NCBI GenBank assembly: GCA_009377375.1
Contig: WHUE01000038.1
Location: 1-38,627 of the forward strand
From: Alphaproteobacteria bacterium
Lineage (GTDB): Bacteria > Pseudomonadota > Alphaproteobacteria > MPNO01 > UBA2964
Direction of reading: 5' to 3'
DNA length: 38,627 nt
Shown here: positions 1 to 7,574 of the stretch, piece after piece
Layout: the number at the start of each line of letters is the position of its first letter
How positions within the stretch are numbered: the stretch's first letter is position 1
Notes under the pieces: generated by a model
What the model was told of the DNA's origin: nothing
What the model saw: only the letters and a program-made list of their open reading frames with translations
Databases searched by the model: none
Position numbers and translations under genes: made by a program

Positions 1-278
1 AGAGATTGTAGATGACTTCATCTGCAGACAGTCAGGAGCCATGTTCAGGGCAACGGAAGCACTCGGAGGGAGTCTTTCGAGTAGCAGGCTCATGAGTCTG
101 TCCGGCGTGTTCAATCACTACCGAAACCAGCATTGCAGCTTATTTCGGAGGGTGCTGTTTCTCCTGGACTGACCCGTTGGCGGACCAGCTGCGGAGACAC
201 GTGCAGCGCCTGCGGCGGCATCCGTTGCTTCCCGCATTCCAGATGCAAGGTTCGACCTTCTCCCCTCCGGTCCCTCGT
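1..278. other. left-edge region without a recognisable gene
   Basis: A plus-strand frame is open from base 2 to a TGA at 170-172 (56 codons, no start needed because it enters from outside the window), but its translation matches no family I recognise. Its codons are less G/C-rich at third positions than those of neighbouring genes. On the minus strand this stretch lies directly behind the stop of the truncated kinase and shows no leftover receiver-domain sequence in any frame. It could be the tail of a neighbouring gene, a recombination junction or decayed DNA. Confidence 0.3.
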
Positions 279-1538
279 TCATACCTGCTCGCGACCGAGG
301 TTGATGTCGAGCACGGCACCATCGAGGCCGGTATACCCGGCAAAGCCCAGCGCGTCGCTGACGCTCGCGGCCGGACCGACGACGGCGCAGCCGCATTGCT
401 CCACCAGAAACTCCGTTTCCAGCGCGATGAGCAGGTTGTCTTCGACGACAAGCACGCGGGGCAGGTCCTGCTCAGACACCTGTACCGCCCCGTCCTCTGC
501 CGCCTCAGGCGCTCTCGTGCTGCGAGCCTCCTGCATACACCGGGCCCGCACGTGGCCCAGCGGGAAGGAAAGCCGGCATCGTACGCCTTCCGGAAGGAAG
601 TCGAGCTCTGCCGTGCCGTGACCGGCTGCGCGCTGGATGAGCCGGGATCCAAATCCGCGCCGCGCAGGCACGGACGCGGCGGGGCCGTCGCGCTCCCTCC
701 ACTCCAGTCGCAGGGTCGGCTTTCCATCGGCAGATGTGACCTTCCAAGCCAGCTCCACCCGGCCAGAAGGAACGGAAAGGGCGCCGTATTTGACCGCGTT
801 GGTGGAAAGTTCGTGGACCACCAACGCTAGCGTGAGCACGAGGTTCCCCGGCAGCTTTACGGCGGGCCCGGTCAGCGTCACGGTGCCCGCGTCGCGCCGG
901 ACGAACGGCCGCAGCACCGCGTCGACGAGCCGCGCGAGGTCGGCGGCATTCCCGTCGGCACCGAGCTGCTGCGTGGCGGCCAGGGCGTAGAGGCGCTGCT
1001 TCAAGGACCGCCAGAAGCGGTGGAGCGAGTCGCATTGAGCGACCGTCGCAGACCCAATGCCCAGCACCAGGGCAAGCAGGTTCCGCGCGCGGTGATGAAG
1101 CTCCTGCACGACCAGCCGGTGCTGTTCCTCCCGCAGGACTTCCTCGGTCACGTCATGGACCACGCTGGCGATGCGGCAGACGCGCCCGGTGTTCCTGTCC
1201 CGCTCCGGTCGGCCATGCAGGCGCAGCCAGCGAAGACTGCCATCCGCGGCCACGACACAGATGGTGTTGATGACCTCCTCGCCTGCTAGAAGTCTCCGCG
1301 TCCACCTTTCGACTTCCGGCAGATCGTCCTGGTGAGCGAGCAGCGCCAGACACCCGGCCCCCGATGCCTGCTTCGGCCAACCGAGCCGCTCCAGCAGCCG
1401 GTCGCCCACCGACCATTCGAGCTCCATCGACCCGTCGCCCTTGACCCGGTAGCTGTAGGCAGCGTCCGCCGCGAGCGTCAGCAGCGCCCGGTACTGTTCC
1501 TCTCGCTCAGACTCCGTCACTTCACTCGGCACTGCCAT
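279..1538 (-). CDS. HWE-family sensor histidine kinase with truncated receiver domain
   Basis: Predicted cytoplasmic hybrid sensor kinase of 419 residues. A PAS domain spans about 17-133. The HWE kinase core follows: the His box ELHHRARN (His148), the N-box HELSTNAVKYGAL (242-254), the family-defining WRE (280-282) and the GFGSRLI glycine box (295-301). A receiver begins at 361 with VLVVEDN and reaches the phospho-acceptor Asp411 in VLDINL, but a stop follows eight residues later, so about half of a usual 120-residue receiver is missing. I chose the ATG at 1538 because the PAS domain begins shortly after it. An in-frame ATG at 1790 would add 84 Ala/Pro-rich residues, partly encoded by a DNA tandem repeat, with a lipobox-like LAGC. 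HWE kinases often feed the alphaproteobacterial general stress response; no partner is visible here. Confidence 0.8.
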   Translation of the reverse strand: MAVPSEVTESEREEQYRALLTLAADAAYSYRVKGDGSMELEWSVGDRLLERLGWPKQASGAGCLALLAHQDDLPEVERWTRRLLAGEEVINTICVVAADGSLRWLRLHGRPERDRNTGRVCRIASVVHDVTEEVLREEQHRLVVQELHHRARNLLALVLGIGSATVAQCDSLHRFWRSLKQRLYALAATQQLGADGNAADLARLVDAVLRPFVRRDAGTVTLTGPAVKLPGNLVLTLALVVHELSTNAVKYGALSVPSGRVELAWKVTSADGKPTLRLEWRERDGPAASVPARRGFGSRLIQRAAGHGTAELDFLPEGVRCRLSFPLGHVRARCMQEARSTRAPEAAEDGAVQVSEQDLPRVLVVEDNLLIALETEFLVEQCGCAVVGPAASVSDALGFAGYTGLDGAVLDINLGREQV

Positions 1539-1598
1539 TGTTCCTGCTGCCGCCGTCGTCGTCGGCGCTGTCTCATGGGCGCAGCCGGCGAGCAGAGG

Positions 1599-1658
1599 GA
1601 TCGCTGATGTCGGCGCAAGGCCGGGTACGATCGCTAATGTCGGGGCAAGGCCGGGTAG
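1599..1658. repeat. two tandem 30-bp repeats
   Basis: Copies at 1599-1628 and 1629-1658 differ at three positions. They lie in the possible N-terminal extension of the kinase, where on the minus strand they would encode a ten-residue repeat (PGLAPTLAIV and PGLAPTSAIP). The length of 30 keeps the frame, so copy number could vary without breaking a protein. They may instead be 5'-untranslated sequence if the start is at 1538. Confidence 0.85.
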
Positions 1659-1810
1659 ATGTCTCCGACGTCCGTCCATCGCTACCGCGATGCCGGCGCC
1701 GCCAGCGGCGCGATCGCCGGTGCTGCTGTCGCAGGCAGCTGACGCCGGAAACGCCATGCCTGGGCCGGCTTGCTGAATGGTTCGTTTCATTATCTCTTCT
1801 TCAAAGGAGG

Positions 1811-1829
1811 CGCCGGACCGCGTCCGGCG
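1811..1829. promoter_or_regulatory. 8-bp inverted repeat upstream of the kinase
   Basis: Arms cgccggac and gtccggcg are separated by three bases. The element lies between the kinase and the divergent RidA gene, about 20 bp upstream of the longer kinase start. It could be an operator or an RNA hairpin. GC-rich DNA produces such dyads by chance, so this is weak. Confidence 0.25.
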
Positions 1830-1988
1830 GCGTGGTCGCCAGTGGGCGGAACCTTATGAAGAGACGATGAATCGCCATAGTGTCGGAAACTACTCATCTT
1901 GATCCGCCGGGCGATATCCGGACAATATCTCCCGATCCGTTCATGCTGGCCGCGCCGGGCGGACAGCTCTCATAAGGGAAGCCGTGCC

Positions 1989-2381
1989 ATGGGAAAGAAG
2001 GTTCTTCAGCCCGCCTCGGTCCAGGCGAAGGGAAGCTACAGCCCGGGATGGGAGGTCTCCGGCGGGCGGATCATCTACGTGGCCGGGCAGATCCCGTGGG
2101 ACGCGGAAGGACGGACGGTGGCCAAGGGGGATGTCGCCGGGCAGACGCGCCAGGTGTTCGAGAACATCCGCGCCGTGCTCGCCGAGGCGGGGGCGACGCT
2201 GGACGACGTCGTCAAGATCACCGTGTTCGCGGCGGATATCCGCTACCGCGACGAGATCAACCGGGTCCGCACCGAGACCTTCAAGCCGCCCTATCCCGCG
2301 AGCACGCAGGTGGCCGTCGCCGCCCTCGTCGACCCGGAATGGCTGGTGGAGATCGAGGCGGTCGCCTTCGTGCCCGACTGA
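1989..2381 (+). CDS. RidA-family (YjgF/YER057c/UK114) enamine/imine deaminase-like protein
   Basis: 130 residues, the usual RidA length. RidA proteins are small cytosolic trimers that hydrolyse reactive enamine/imine intermediates; some relatives act in catabolic pathways, for example 2-aminomuconate deaminase. Seen here: an early GGRIIYVAGQIPWD strand, the NIRAVLAEAGATLDDVVKITVF segment in the middle, the conserved Arg-containing stretch RVRTETF, then YPASTQVAV and a closing VEIEAVAFVP. The ATG at 1989 follows a purine-rich AGGGAAG about 8 bp upstream; the frame is open earlier, but that sequence does not resemble the family. The oxygenase gene starts 43 bp downstream on the same strand, suggesting an operon. 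The precise substrate cannot be read from the sequence. Confidence 0.9.
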   Translation: MGKKVLQPASVQAKGSYSPGWEVSGGRIIYVAGQIPWDAEGRTVAKGDVAGQTRQVFENIRAVLAEAGATLDDVVKITVFAADIRYRDEINRVRTETFKPPYPASTQVAVAALVDPEWLVEIEAVAFVPD

Positions 2382-2424
2382 GGGGCGCGCCCTTGCAACG
2401 CGGCAACAGAGGGGAGGACCGGCC

Positions 2425-3255
2425 ATGCCCAAATTCCTGACCGAGGCGCAGGTCGCCGCCTATCGCGCGGAGGGGTTTCTCGCGCCGCTCGACCTCTATA
2501 CGCGGGACGAGGCGGCGGGGCTGCGGCGGCGGTTCAACGCGGTGGAGGAGGAGATCGGCGGCGATCCGGGGCGGCGGTTCCGGGTGAAGGCGCATCTGCC
2601 CTTCCCCTGGCTGTGCGACGTGGTGCGGAATCCGCGCCTGCTGGACGCGGTGGAGGACATCGTCGGGCCGGACATCCTGTGCTGGGGGTCCACCTTCTTC
2701 GTCAAGCGGCCGGAGGACGGGCGGTTCATCTCGTGGCACACCGACAGCTTCTTCTACGGCACGGCGCCGAACGAGACGCTGACGGCCTGGGTGGCGTTCA
2801 ACGAATCGGATCTGGTGTCGGGCTGCGTGAAGTTCGTCCCCGGCACCCATATCGGCCCGCCGGCGGTGCACGAGCTCCGTCCCGACCCGCTGAACATGTC
2901 GAGCAACGGCCAGACGGTGGTGGACGTGGACGAGAGCCGGGCGGTGGACGCGATCCTGCAGCCGGGGCAGTTCTCGCTGCACCATGAAAGCGTGGTGCAC
3001 GGATCGCGGCCCAACCTGTCGGACCATATCCGCATCGGGCTTTCCATCCACTACTGTCCGCCGGAGGTGCGCGAGCCCCGCTTCGACGGCGCGACCGCGA
3101 TGCTGTGCCGGGGCGAGGACCGGCTGGGCCACTGGCTGCCGGACCCGGAGCCGGCGCGCGAATACGACCCCGCCTGCATCGCGCTGATGGACCGCACGCT
3201 GAAAACCTTCCAGCAGGCCACCAACGAGAAGATCGGCGCGGGCGGGCGCCGCTAG
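2425..3255 (+). CDS. PhyH-family Fe(II)/2-oxoglutarate-dependent dioxygenase
   Basis: 276 residues, typical of the phytanoyl-CoA dioxygenase (PhyH) family. These enzymes use non-haem iron, O2 and 2-oxoglutarate to hydroxylate small molecules. The iron triad is visible: His105 and Asp107 in WHTDSFF and the distal His192 in VVHGS, with Arg203 eleven residues later in the position expected to bind 2-oxoglutarate. Because the Asp is present, a halogenase of the SyrB2 type (which has Ala there) is unlikely. A strong GGGGAGGA site precedes the ATG. It follows the RidA gene by 43 bp and probably shares its transcript. Its 3' end converges on the MlaC-like gene with a 16-bp gap. Substrate unknown. 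Confidence 0.9.
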   Translation: MPKFLTEAQVAAYRAEGFLAPLDLYTRDEAAGLRRRFNAVEEEIGGDPGRRFRVKAHLPFPWLCDVVRNPRLLDAVEDIVGPDILCWGSTFFVKRPEDGRFISWHTDSFFYGTAPNETLTAWVAFNESDLVSGCVKFVPGTHIGPPAVHELRPDPLNMSSNGQTVVDVDESRAVDAILQPGQFSLHHESVVHGSRPNLSDHIRIGLSIHYCPPEVREPRFDGATAMLCRGEDRLGHWLPDPEPAREYDPACIALMDRTLKTFQQATNEKIGAGGRR

Positions 3256-3271
3256 GCGGGGGCCGTGGCGC

Positions 3272-3904
3272 TCACTTCTCCGCGATCTTCGCGAGGCGCT
3301 CGATCAGCTCGTCGGGCTCGTTGCGGGCGAGGAAGGCGCCGAACTCGTCGCGCTTGGTGACCAGCAGGCTGACGCCCTCGACCTTCACGTCGATCATGCG
3401 GAACGCGCCGCCGTCCTTGCTCACGCGGATGCCGACGGCGACGGGCTGCTTCTGGTCGCCGCCGCTGATCGCGGTTTCCACCAGCGTCTGGCCGCCCGGC
3501 GCGGGCTGCGCCTTCAGCACCTCGAATTTCTCGCCGCCGTATTCGGCGAACCGCGTGGCGTAGATGCTGGCGACGTAAGCCGGGAATATCTCGAGATAGC
3601 GCTTCCGCTCGTCCTCGCCGAGCCGGCGCCAGTGACGCCCCATCACGAACCGCGCGATGGTCGTCGTGTCGAACGCCTCGACGAAGATCCCCTGCAGCTT
3701 CTTCTGGCGGTCCTCGGATGCGGGCCGGGTCGATTTCAGCACGTCCACCACGTCCTGCCCCACCTTGCCCACGAAGGCCTCGGGGGTGTCGCTGGCGGCG
3801 GCCGCGGCCGGTCCCCACGCCGTCAGCAGGACCAAAAGGCACAGCAGGACGGGCGGCGCCCGCCGGCGGCGTCCGGATCGGTCGTGCAACCTGGGTCGAG
3901 TCAT
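3272..3904 (-). CDS. MlaC/Ttg2D-like phospholipid-binding periplasmic protein
   Basis: 210 residues with a signal peptide: a basic start (RSGRRRR), hydrophobic core around 18-36 and a run of Ala before the likely cleavage site. The mature part carries the MlaC pattern, notably FDTTTIARFVMGRHW (78-92), then the ERKRYLEIFPAYVASIYATRF helix and a C-terminal lipid-pocket region. In the Mla system MlaC shuttles phospholipids between the outer-membrane MlaA complex and the MlaFEDB ABC transporter in the inner membrane. None of those partners is in this window, so this is an isolated copy. I chose the ATG at 3904, which has AGGAGC just upstream, over an earlier in-frame ATG at 3988 that would put 28 non-signal residues in front. 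Confidence 0.87.
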   Translation of the reverse strand: MTRPRLHDRSGRRRRAPPVLLCLLVLLTAWGPAAAAASDTPEAFVGKVGQDVVDVLKSTRPASEDRQKKLQGIFVEAFDTTTIARFVMGRHWRRLGEDERKRYLEIFPAYVASIYATRFAEYGGEKFEVLKAQPAPGGQTLVETAISGGDQKQPVAVGIRVSKDGGAFRMIDVKVEGVSLLVTKRDEFGAFLARNEPDELIERLAKIAEK

Positions 3905-4046
3905 GGTTTGCTCCTGCGCCTGTTGAAGAACAGCGGCCTGATGCGGGACCGGCGTCGGATCGCTATTCATATGGGTCGAACAGGGCACGGAGAAAACCCG
4001 CGGCTGGAATCAAGCCGCAGCGCGGCGGAACAGGAGGAATGCGGCG

Positions 4047-4475
4047 ATGGCCGACTGGATGGAAACCCACCGCGCGGTGGCCTTTCCGTGGAACTGCGAT
4101 CACATGGGGCATCTCAACGTGCGCTGGTACGCGCATTTTTTCGACGACGCCGGGTTCCACCTGTGGAGCCGGATCGGGGTGAGCCACGCGACGCTGGCAA
4201 AGCGCGGCCTGGCCACGGTGATCGCGAAGAGCACGACCGAATTCCTGCACGAGGTGCGCGCGGGCGAGCTGGTGGTGGTCGAAAGCGCCTTCACCCGGCT
4301 CGGCGGCAAGAGCCTGGACTGCATGCACCGGATGCGGAACGCCGAGACCGGCGCGCTCTGCGCCACGCAGCACGCGGTCGAGGTGTTCTTCGACCCGGAG
4401 GCGCGTAGCCCCTGCCCCATTCCCGACGACCTCCGCGCCGCGCTGGAAGCGGTGCTGGTCGCGCCCGATTCCTGA
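4047..4475 (+). CDS. acyl-CoA thioesterase, 4HBT (hotdog) family
   Basis: 142 residues forming a single hotdog domain of the 4-hydroxybenzoyl-CoA thioesterase type. The catalytic signature is near the N-terminus: Asp18 followed by GHLN (21-24) and RWY. Such enzymes hydrolyse short or aromatic acyl-CoA esters in the cytosol. AGGAGGAATG precedes the start at good spacing. Its TGA stop directly abuts the stop of the convergent hydrolase gene (see 4471-4480). The neighbouring hydrolase may act on related esters, but this is only inference from proximity, and the two genes are on opposite strands. Confidence 0.9.
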   Translation: MADWMETHRAVAFPWNCDHMGHLNVRWYAHFFDDAGFHLWSRIGVSHATLAKRGLATVIAKSTTEFLHEVRAGELVVVESAFTRLGGKSLDCMHRMRNAETGALCATQHAVEVFFDPEARSPCPIPDDLRAALEAVLVAPDS

Positions 4476-4480
4476 TCAGG
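4471..4480. terminator. 10-bp palindrome holding the stop codons of two convergent genes
   Basis: The palindrome cctgatcagg contains the TGA of the thioesterase (4473-4475) and, on the other strand, the TGA of the alpha/beta hydrolase (4476-4478). There is no intergenic base between the two coding regions. No T-run or longer hairpin is present, so real termination must occur elsewhere or depend on Rho. Confidence 0.3.
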
Positions 4481-5270
4481 CGATCTCCGGCCAGAGCCCG
4501 TGCCCGGCGAGAAAGGCTTCGACCAGCGCGTCGAAGGCGGCCGGCTGCTCGAGGTTGCAGAGATGGCCCGCCCCCGGAATCAGGCGGTGGACCGCGCCGG
4601 GGATCAGCGCGGCGGTCCGCGTCGCGCCCTCCAGCGAGAGGTCGTGCTCGCCGTTGACGATGAGGATCGGCATGGCGAGGGACGGGACCTCCGCCGCCAG
4701 GTCGACGCCGTCGAACGCCTCGAACAGCCGCGCGATGGCGGCGCCGGAGAGCCGCGCGCTGTCGTCCGTCAGCATCCCGCAGAGATGCCGGCCCGCCCCG
4801 GTCGCGGCGAAGCCGGGCGCGAACAGCTCTTCCAGATGTCGGGCGCGGTAGGCCGCGACGCCGTCGCGGCGGTAGCCCTCGATGCGGGAATCGTAGCTCT
4901 TTCCCCGGAACGCGTTGCCGCCGATCAGCACCAGCGCGGGAAAGGCGTCGGGCGTGTCCGCCGCCAGGCGAAAGGCGAGCTTGGCGCCGATGCTGGCGCC
5001 CATCAGTACGGCGCGGCCGATGCCTTCCGCCGCCATCGCCGCGCGGATGTCGCCGGCGACCTCGTCGAAGGCATAGCGCGTCTCCGGCTTGTCGGAGCGG
5101 CCGTAGCCGCGCAGGTCGACCGCCAGCAGGCGGAACCGGACCTCCAGCCGGGCGGTCTGGTAGAGCCACATGCGGTGGTCGCAGGGGTTGGCGTGGATCA
5201 GCACCATCGCCGGCCCGTCCCCCGCCGTCTCGTACCGGATGCGCACCCCGCCGTTCGTCGCCCAGGACAT
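4476..5270 (-). CDS. alpha/beta-fold hydrolase
   Basis: 264 residues, single alpha/beta hydrolase domain resembling 3-oxoadipate enol-lactonase/esterase-like members. Oxyanion region IHANPCDHRMW (25-35), VDLRGYGRSDKP (51-62), nucleophile elbow GASIG with Ser93, acid Asp210 in VNGEHDLS and His236 in GAGHLCN complete a catalytic triad. No signal peptide, so cytosolic. I used the ATG at 5270; an earlier start would run back into the upstream barrel gene. The barrel gene ends 16 bp upstream on the same strand, so the two may be co-transcribed. Substrate is not deducible. Confidence 0.88.
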   Translation of the reverse strand: MSWATNGGVRIRYETAGDGPAMVLIHANPCDHRMWLYQTARLEVRFRLLAVDLRGYGRSDKPETRYAFDEVAGDIRAAMAAEGIGRAVLMGASIGAKLAFRLAADTPDAFPALVLIGGNAFRGKSYDSRIEGYRRDGVAAYRARHLEELFAPGFAATGAGRHLCGMLTDDSARLSGAAIARLFEAFDGVDLAAEVPSLAMPILIVNGEHDLSLEGATRTAALIPGAVHRLIPGAGHLCNLEQPAAFDALVEAFLAGHGLWPEIA

Positions 5271-5286
5271 TCCCGCCAGCCCCGGC

Positions 5287-6459
5287 TCAGAACAGGTAGC
5301 GCGCGCCGACCAGGAAATCGTGGGTGACGAACTCGCCCTCGAAAACCTCGCCGGCCGCATCGGCGAATTCCGGCTCCAGCACCGCGAACAGGCGGTAGGA
5401 CAGGTCCACCAGCCAGCGATCGCTCACCGCGACGGTGGCGCCGACGCCGAGCTGCCAGGCGAACGCGATCGCGCTGTCGTCGAACGTCGCCGCGCCGGCC
5501 GCCTTCACGTCGCTGTAGGCGACCCGCGCCGCGCCGACGCCGCCGAGCACGAACGGCCTGACCCGGCTGTCGAGATCGAATTCCCAGGCCGCGTTGAACA
5601 TCATCGCCATCGCGCCCAGCGTGCCCTCCCCCGGCCGGCTGCCGGCGGCGACGCCCAGAGATCCGGCATTCGTCACGTCCAGCGTGTCCACGCCGGCCTG
5701 CCGGTACGCCAGCTCGAACTCCAGCCTCAGCCCGTTTTCCAGCCGCGTCCCGACGGTCCCGGCGAGGTGGAATCCCGCCTCCGTTTCGGCGTCGATATCG
5801 AGCTGCACGCCGCTGTTCCCCGCATCCTGCACGACGACCACGCCCAGCACGCCACCCACGTAGAAGCGCTGGCTGGCCTCGCGGCCGGCCGGCGTGCGGT
5901 CGACGGGCATGCCGGGCGTGCCCCGGCGTGGGGGCATCCCCTGCGGCGGCGCCGGCGGCGCCTGCGCAATGGCGGGAACGGGATCGGCGCGCCGAACCTC
6001 CGGTGGCGGCGAGGGTGTCACGGCCCTTGCTGCCTGCCTTCGGTCCGGCACGACCGACGCCGGGGCCGCCGGAGGCGCCGGCGCATAGGGCGAGACCGCG
6101 CTGCCGGCAGCGTCGAAAGGATGCGGCTGGCTCAGGAAGGGACTCATGTCGTAGAGACCGACCCCGGCGCCCGGCGGAAGGGTTGGGCGGGACGGCCTCA
6201 CGGGCGGAATGGCGGTCCCGGGGAACGGATGCGGCGCGGCGAGCAGCGGCCCGATGTCGTAGCCGCGCAGCCCGGCCTCCGGCGGCAGCGTCGGGCGGAC
6301 CGGGCCCACGTCCGGCCACATCCCGCCCCAGCCGGTATGCGCGAAGGGATGCTCCGCGGCCAGCGCGTCCGCCATGTCGTAATAGCGGGGGCCCGCCCAG
6401 GCGGAGGACGCGATCGTTCCGGCGACCGCGACCGCAACGGCCAGAGATGGCGTGCGCAT
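5287..6459 (-). CDS. outer-membrane beta-barrel protein with N-terminal YD-HPF repeats
   Basis: 390 residues. A signal peptide (hydrophobic 5-22, cleavage near AWA-G) is followed by three copies of a motif: Tyr-Asp starts at 27, 67 and 103, each ending in His-Pro-Phe (37-39, 77-79, 113-115), with the linker RPTLPP between copies. A Pro/Ala-rich stretch (about 116-205) leads into a C-terminal barrel with alternating strands such as RFYVGGVLGVVVVQDAG and a terminal Phe (ARYLF), the usual outer-membrane insertion signal. The barrel looks like the OmpA/OmpW-like small-porin class. The repeat region is not one I know. The start at 6459 is set by the signal peptide. Confidence 0.82.
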   Translation of the reverse strand: MRTPSLAVAVAVAGTIASSAWAGPRYYDMADALAAEHPFAHTGWGGMWPDVGPVRPTLPPEAGLRGYDIGPLLAAPHPFPGTAIPPVRPSRPTLPPGAGVGLYDMSPFLSQPHPFDAAGSAVSPYAPAPPAAPASVVPDRRQAARAVTPSPPPEVRRADPVPAIAQAPPAPPQGMPPRRGTPGMPVDRTPAGREASQRFYVGGVLGVVVVQDAGNSGVQLDIDAETEAGFHLAGTVGTRLENGLRLEFELAYRQAGVDTLDVTNAGSLGVAAGSRPGEGTLGAMAMMFNAAWEFDLDSRVRPFVLGGVGAARVAYSDVKAAGAATFDDSAIAFAWQLGVGATVAVSDRWLVDLSYRLFAVLEPEFADAAGEVFEGEFVTHDFLVGARYLF

Positions 6460-6683
6460 GACTCCCTCCTGCGGCCCGACGCGCGGAATTGTATCCGATC
6501 GTTCGATTCGCGCGGCAGCATAGCGAATCCGTCCTTTGCCGCACACCGCCGCAAAAAATCCGCTCCCTGCCCTCGCCAGCCGACGGGGCTTGGGTTAGAA
6601 AGCTAGGCAATCCACGCGCCCGTCCAACGCGGGCAGCGCGGGCGCACGGGGCAACCCGTGCGGAACAGGACAGGGCGGACGCA

Positions 6684-7475
6684 ATGGCATCGGGCAGGCA
6701 ATCGGTTACGCGCGCATCCTACAGGCTCCAGGAGGCGCGCGTCGCCGTGGAGCGTCGGGGACGCGGCCGGCCGCTGCTGCTGATTCCCGGCGAGGAGGTC
6801 TACGAGCCCGAGCTGGCGCTGATCGACGAGCTGGCGAGGAAATTCGAGGTCATCATCGCCTGGCCGCCGGGCTACGGGCGCTCCACACTGCCCGAATCCG
6901 TCCGCAACATGGACGACATCTCGTATCTCTATCTGGACCTGCTGGAGAAGCTGGACCTGAAGAAGGTCACGGTGATGGGGTTCTCCACCGGCGGCTGGAT
7001 CGCGGCCGAGATGGCGACCAAGGACTGCGCGCGCATCGGCCGGCTGGTGCTGACCTGCCCGATGGGCATCAAGATCGGCGGGCCCTACGACCGCGACATC
7101 GCCGACGTCTACTTCCTGCCCGGCGACGAGGTGCAGAAGCGCAAGTTCTTCGACCCCGCGAACGACCCGCGCGTGCTGAAGGGCATGGCAGACCGCAAGG
7201 CCTATGCCGTGGCGCGGCACCGGGAGAGCACCGCGAAGCTGTGCTGGGAGCCCTATTTCCACAATATCGGCCTGAAACACCGGCTGAACCGGATCAAGGC
7301 GCCGACGCTGGTGGTCTGGGGCGAATCCGACGGCATCGTCACCCCCGATTACGGGCGGGCCTACACGAAGCTGATCCCCGGGGCGAAGATGGTCGTCATC
7401 CGCAAGGCCGGCCACCTGCCGCATGTGGAGCGCCCCGACGCCTTCCTGACAGCCGTGCGCCGCTTCACAGGCTGA
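6684..7475 (+). CDS. alpha/beta-fold hydrolase
   Basis: 263 residues. Nucleophile elbow GFSTGG with Ser101, acid Asp216 in VWGESDGIV, and His244 in KAGHLPHVERP form the triad; WPPGYGRS (60-67) is the conserved strand-4 loop. It resembles the hydrolases that sit beside LLM-class flavin monooxygenases in proteobacteria. The second hydrolase at 10097 has the same domain order and similar spacing of the triad, so the two may be distant paralogues. The ATG at 6684 is preceded only by a weak purine stretch. It is divergent from the barrel gene, with about 220 bp between the two starts. Confidence 0.88.
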   Translation: MASGRQSVTRASYRLQEARVAVERRGRGRPLLLIPGEEVYEPELALIDELARKFEVIIAWPPGYGRSTLPESVRNMDDISYLYLDLLEKLDLKKVTVMGFSTGGWIAAEMATKDCARIGRLVLTCPMGIKIGGPYDRDIADVYFLPGDEVQKRKFFDPANDPRVLKGMADRKAYAVARHRESTAKLCWEPYFHNIGLKHRLNRIKAPTLVVWGESDGIVTPDYGRAYTKLIPGAKMVVIRKAGHLPHVERPDAFLTAVRRFTG

Positions 7476-7574
7476 GGTTCCGGCCCGCCGCCGCGCCGCC
7501 ATCCGGCCGACCTCCGGAACTTCCCGCGATTTCCGGGCGTTGCTCTCCTGCATGCATTGCGAGGAGAGCGCTTC

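Noticed and set aside
80..180. Possible insertion-sequence end at the left edge
   Set aside because: No terminal inverted repeat with a partner, no target duplication and no transposase sequence could be seen in the window.
1791..1988. GGAAC box of a general-stress (EcfG) promoter near the HWE kinase
   Set aside because: A GGAAC occurs around 1849-1855 but no GTT at the proper distance follows, so the two-part consensus is not met.
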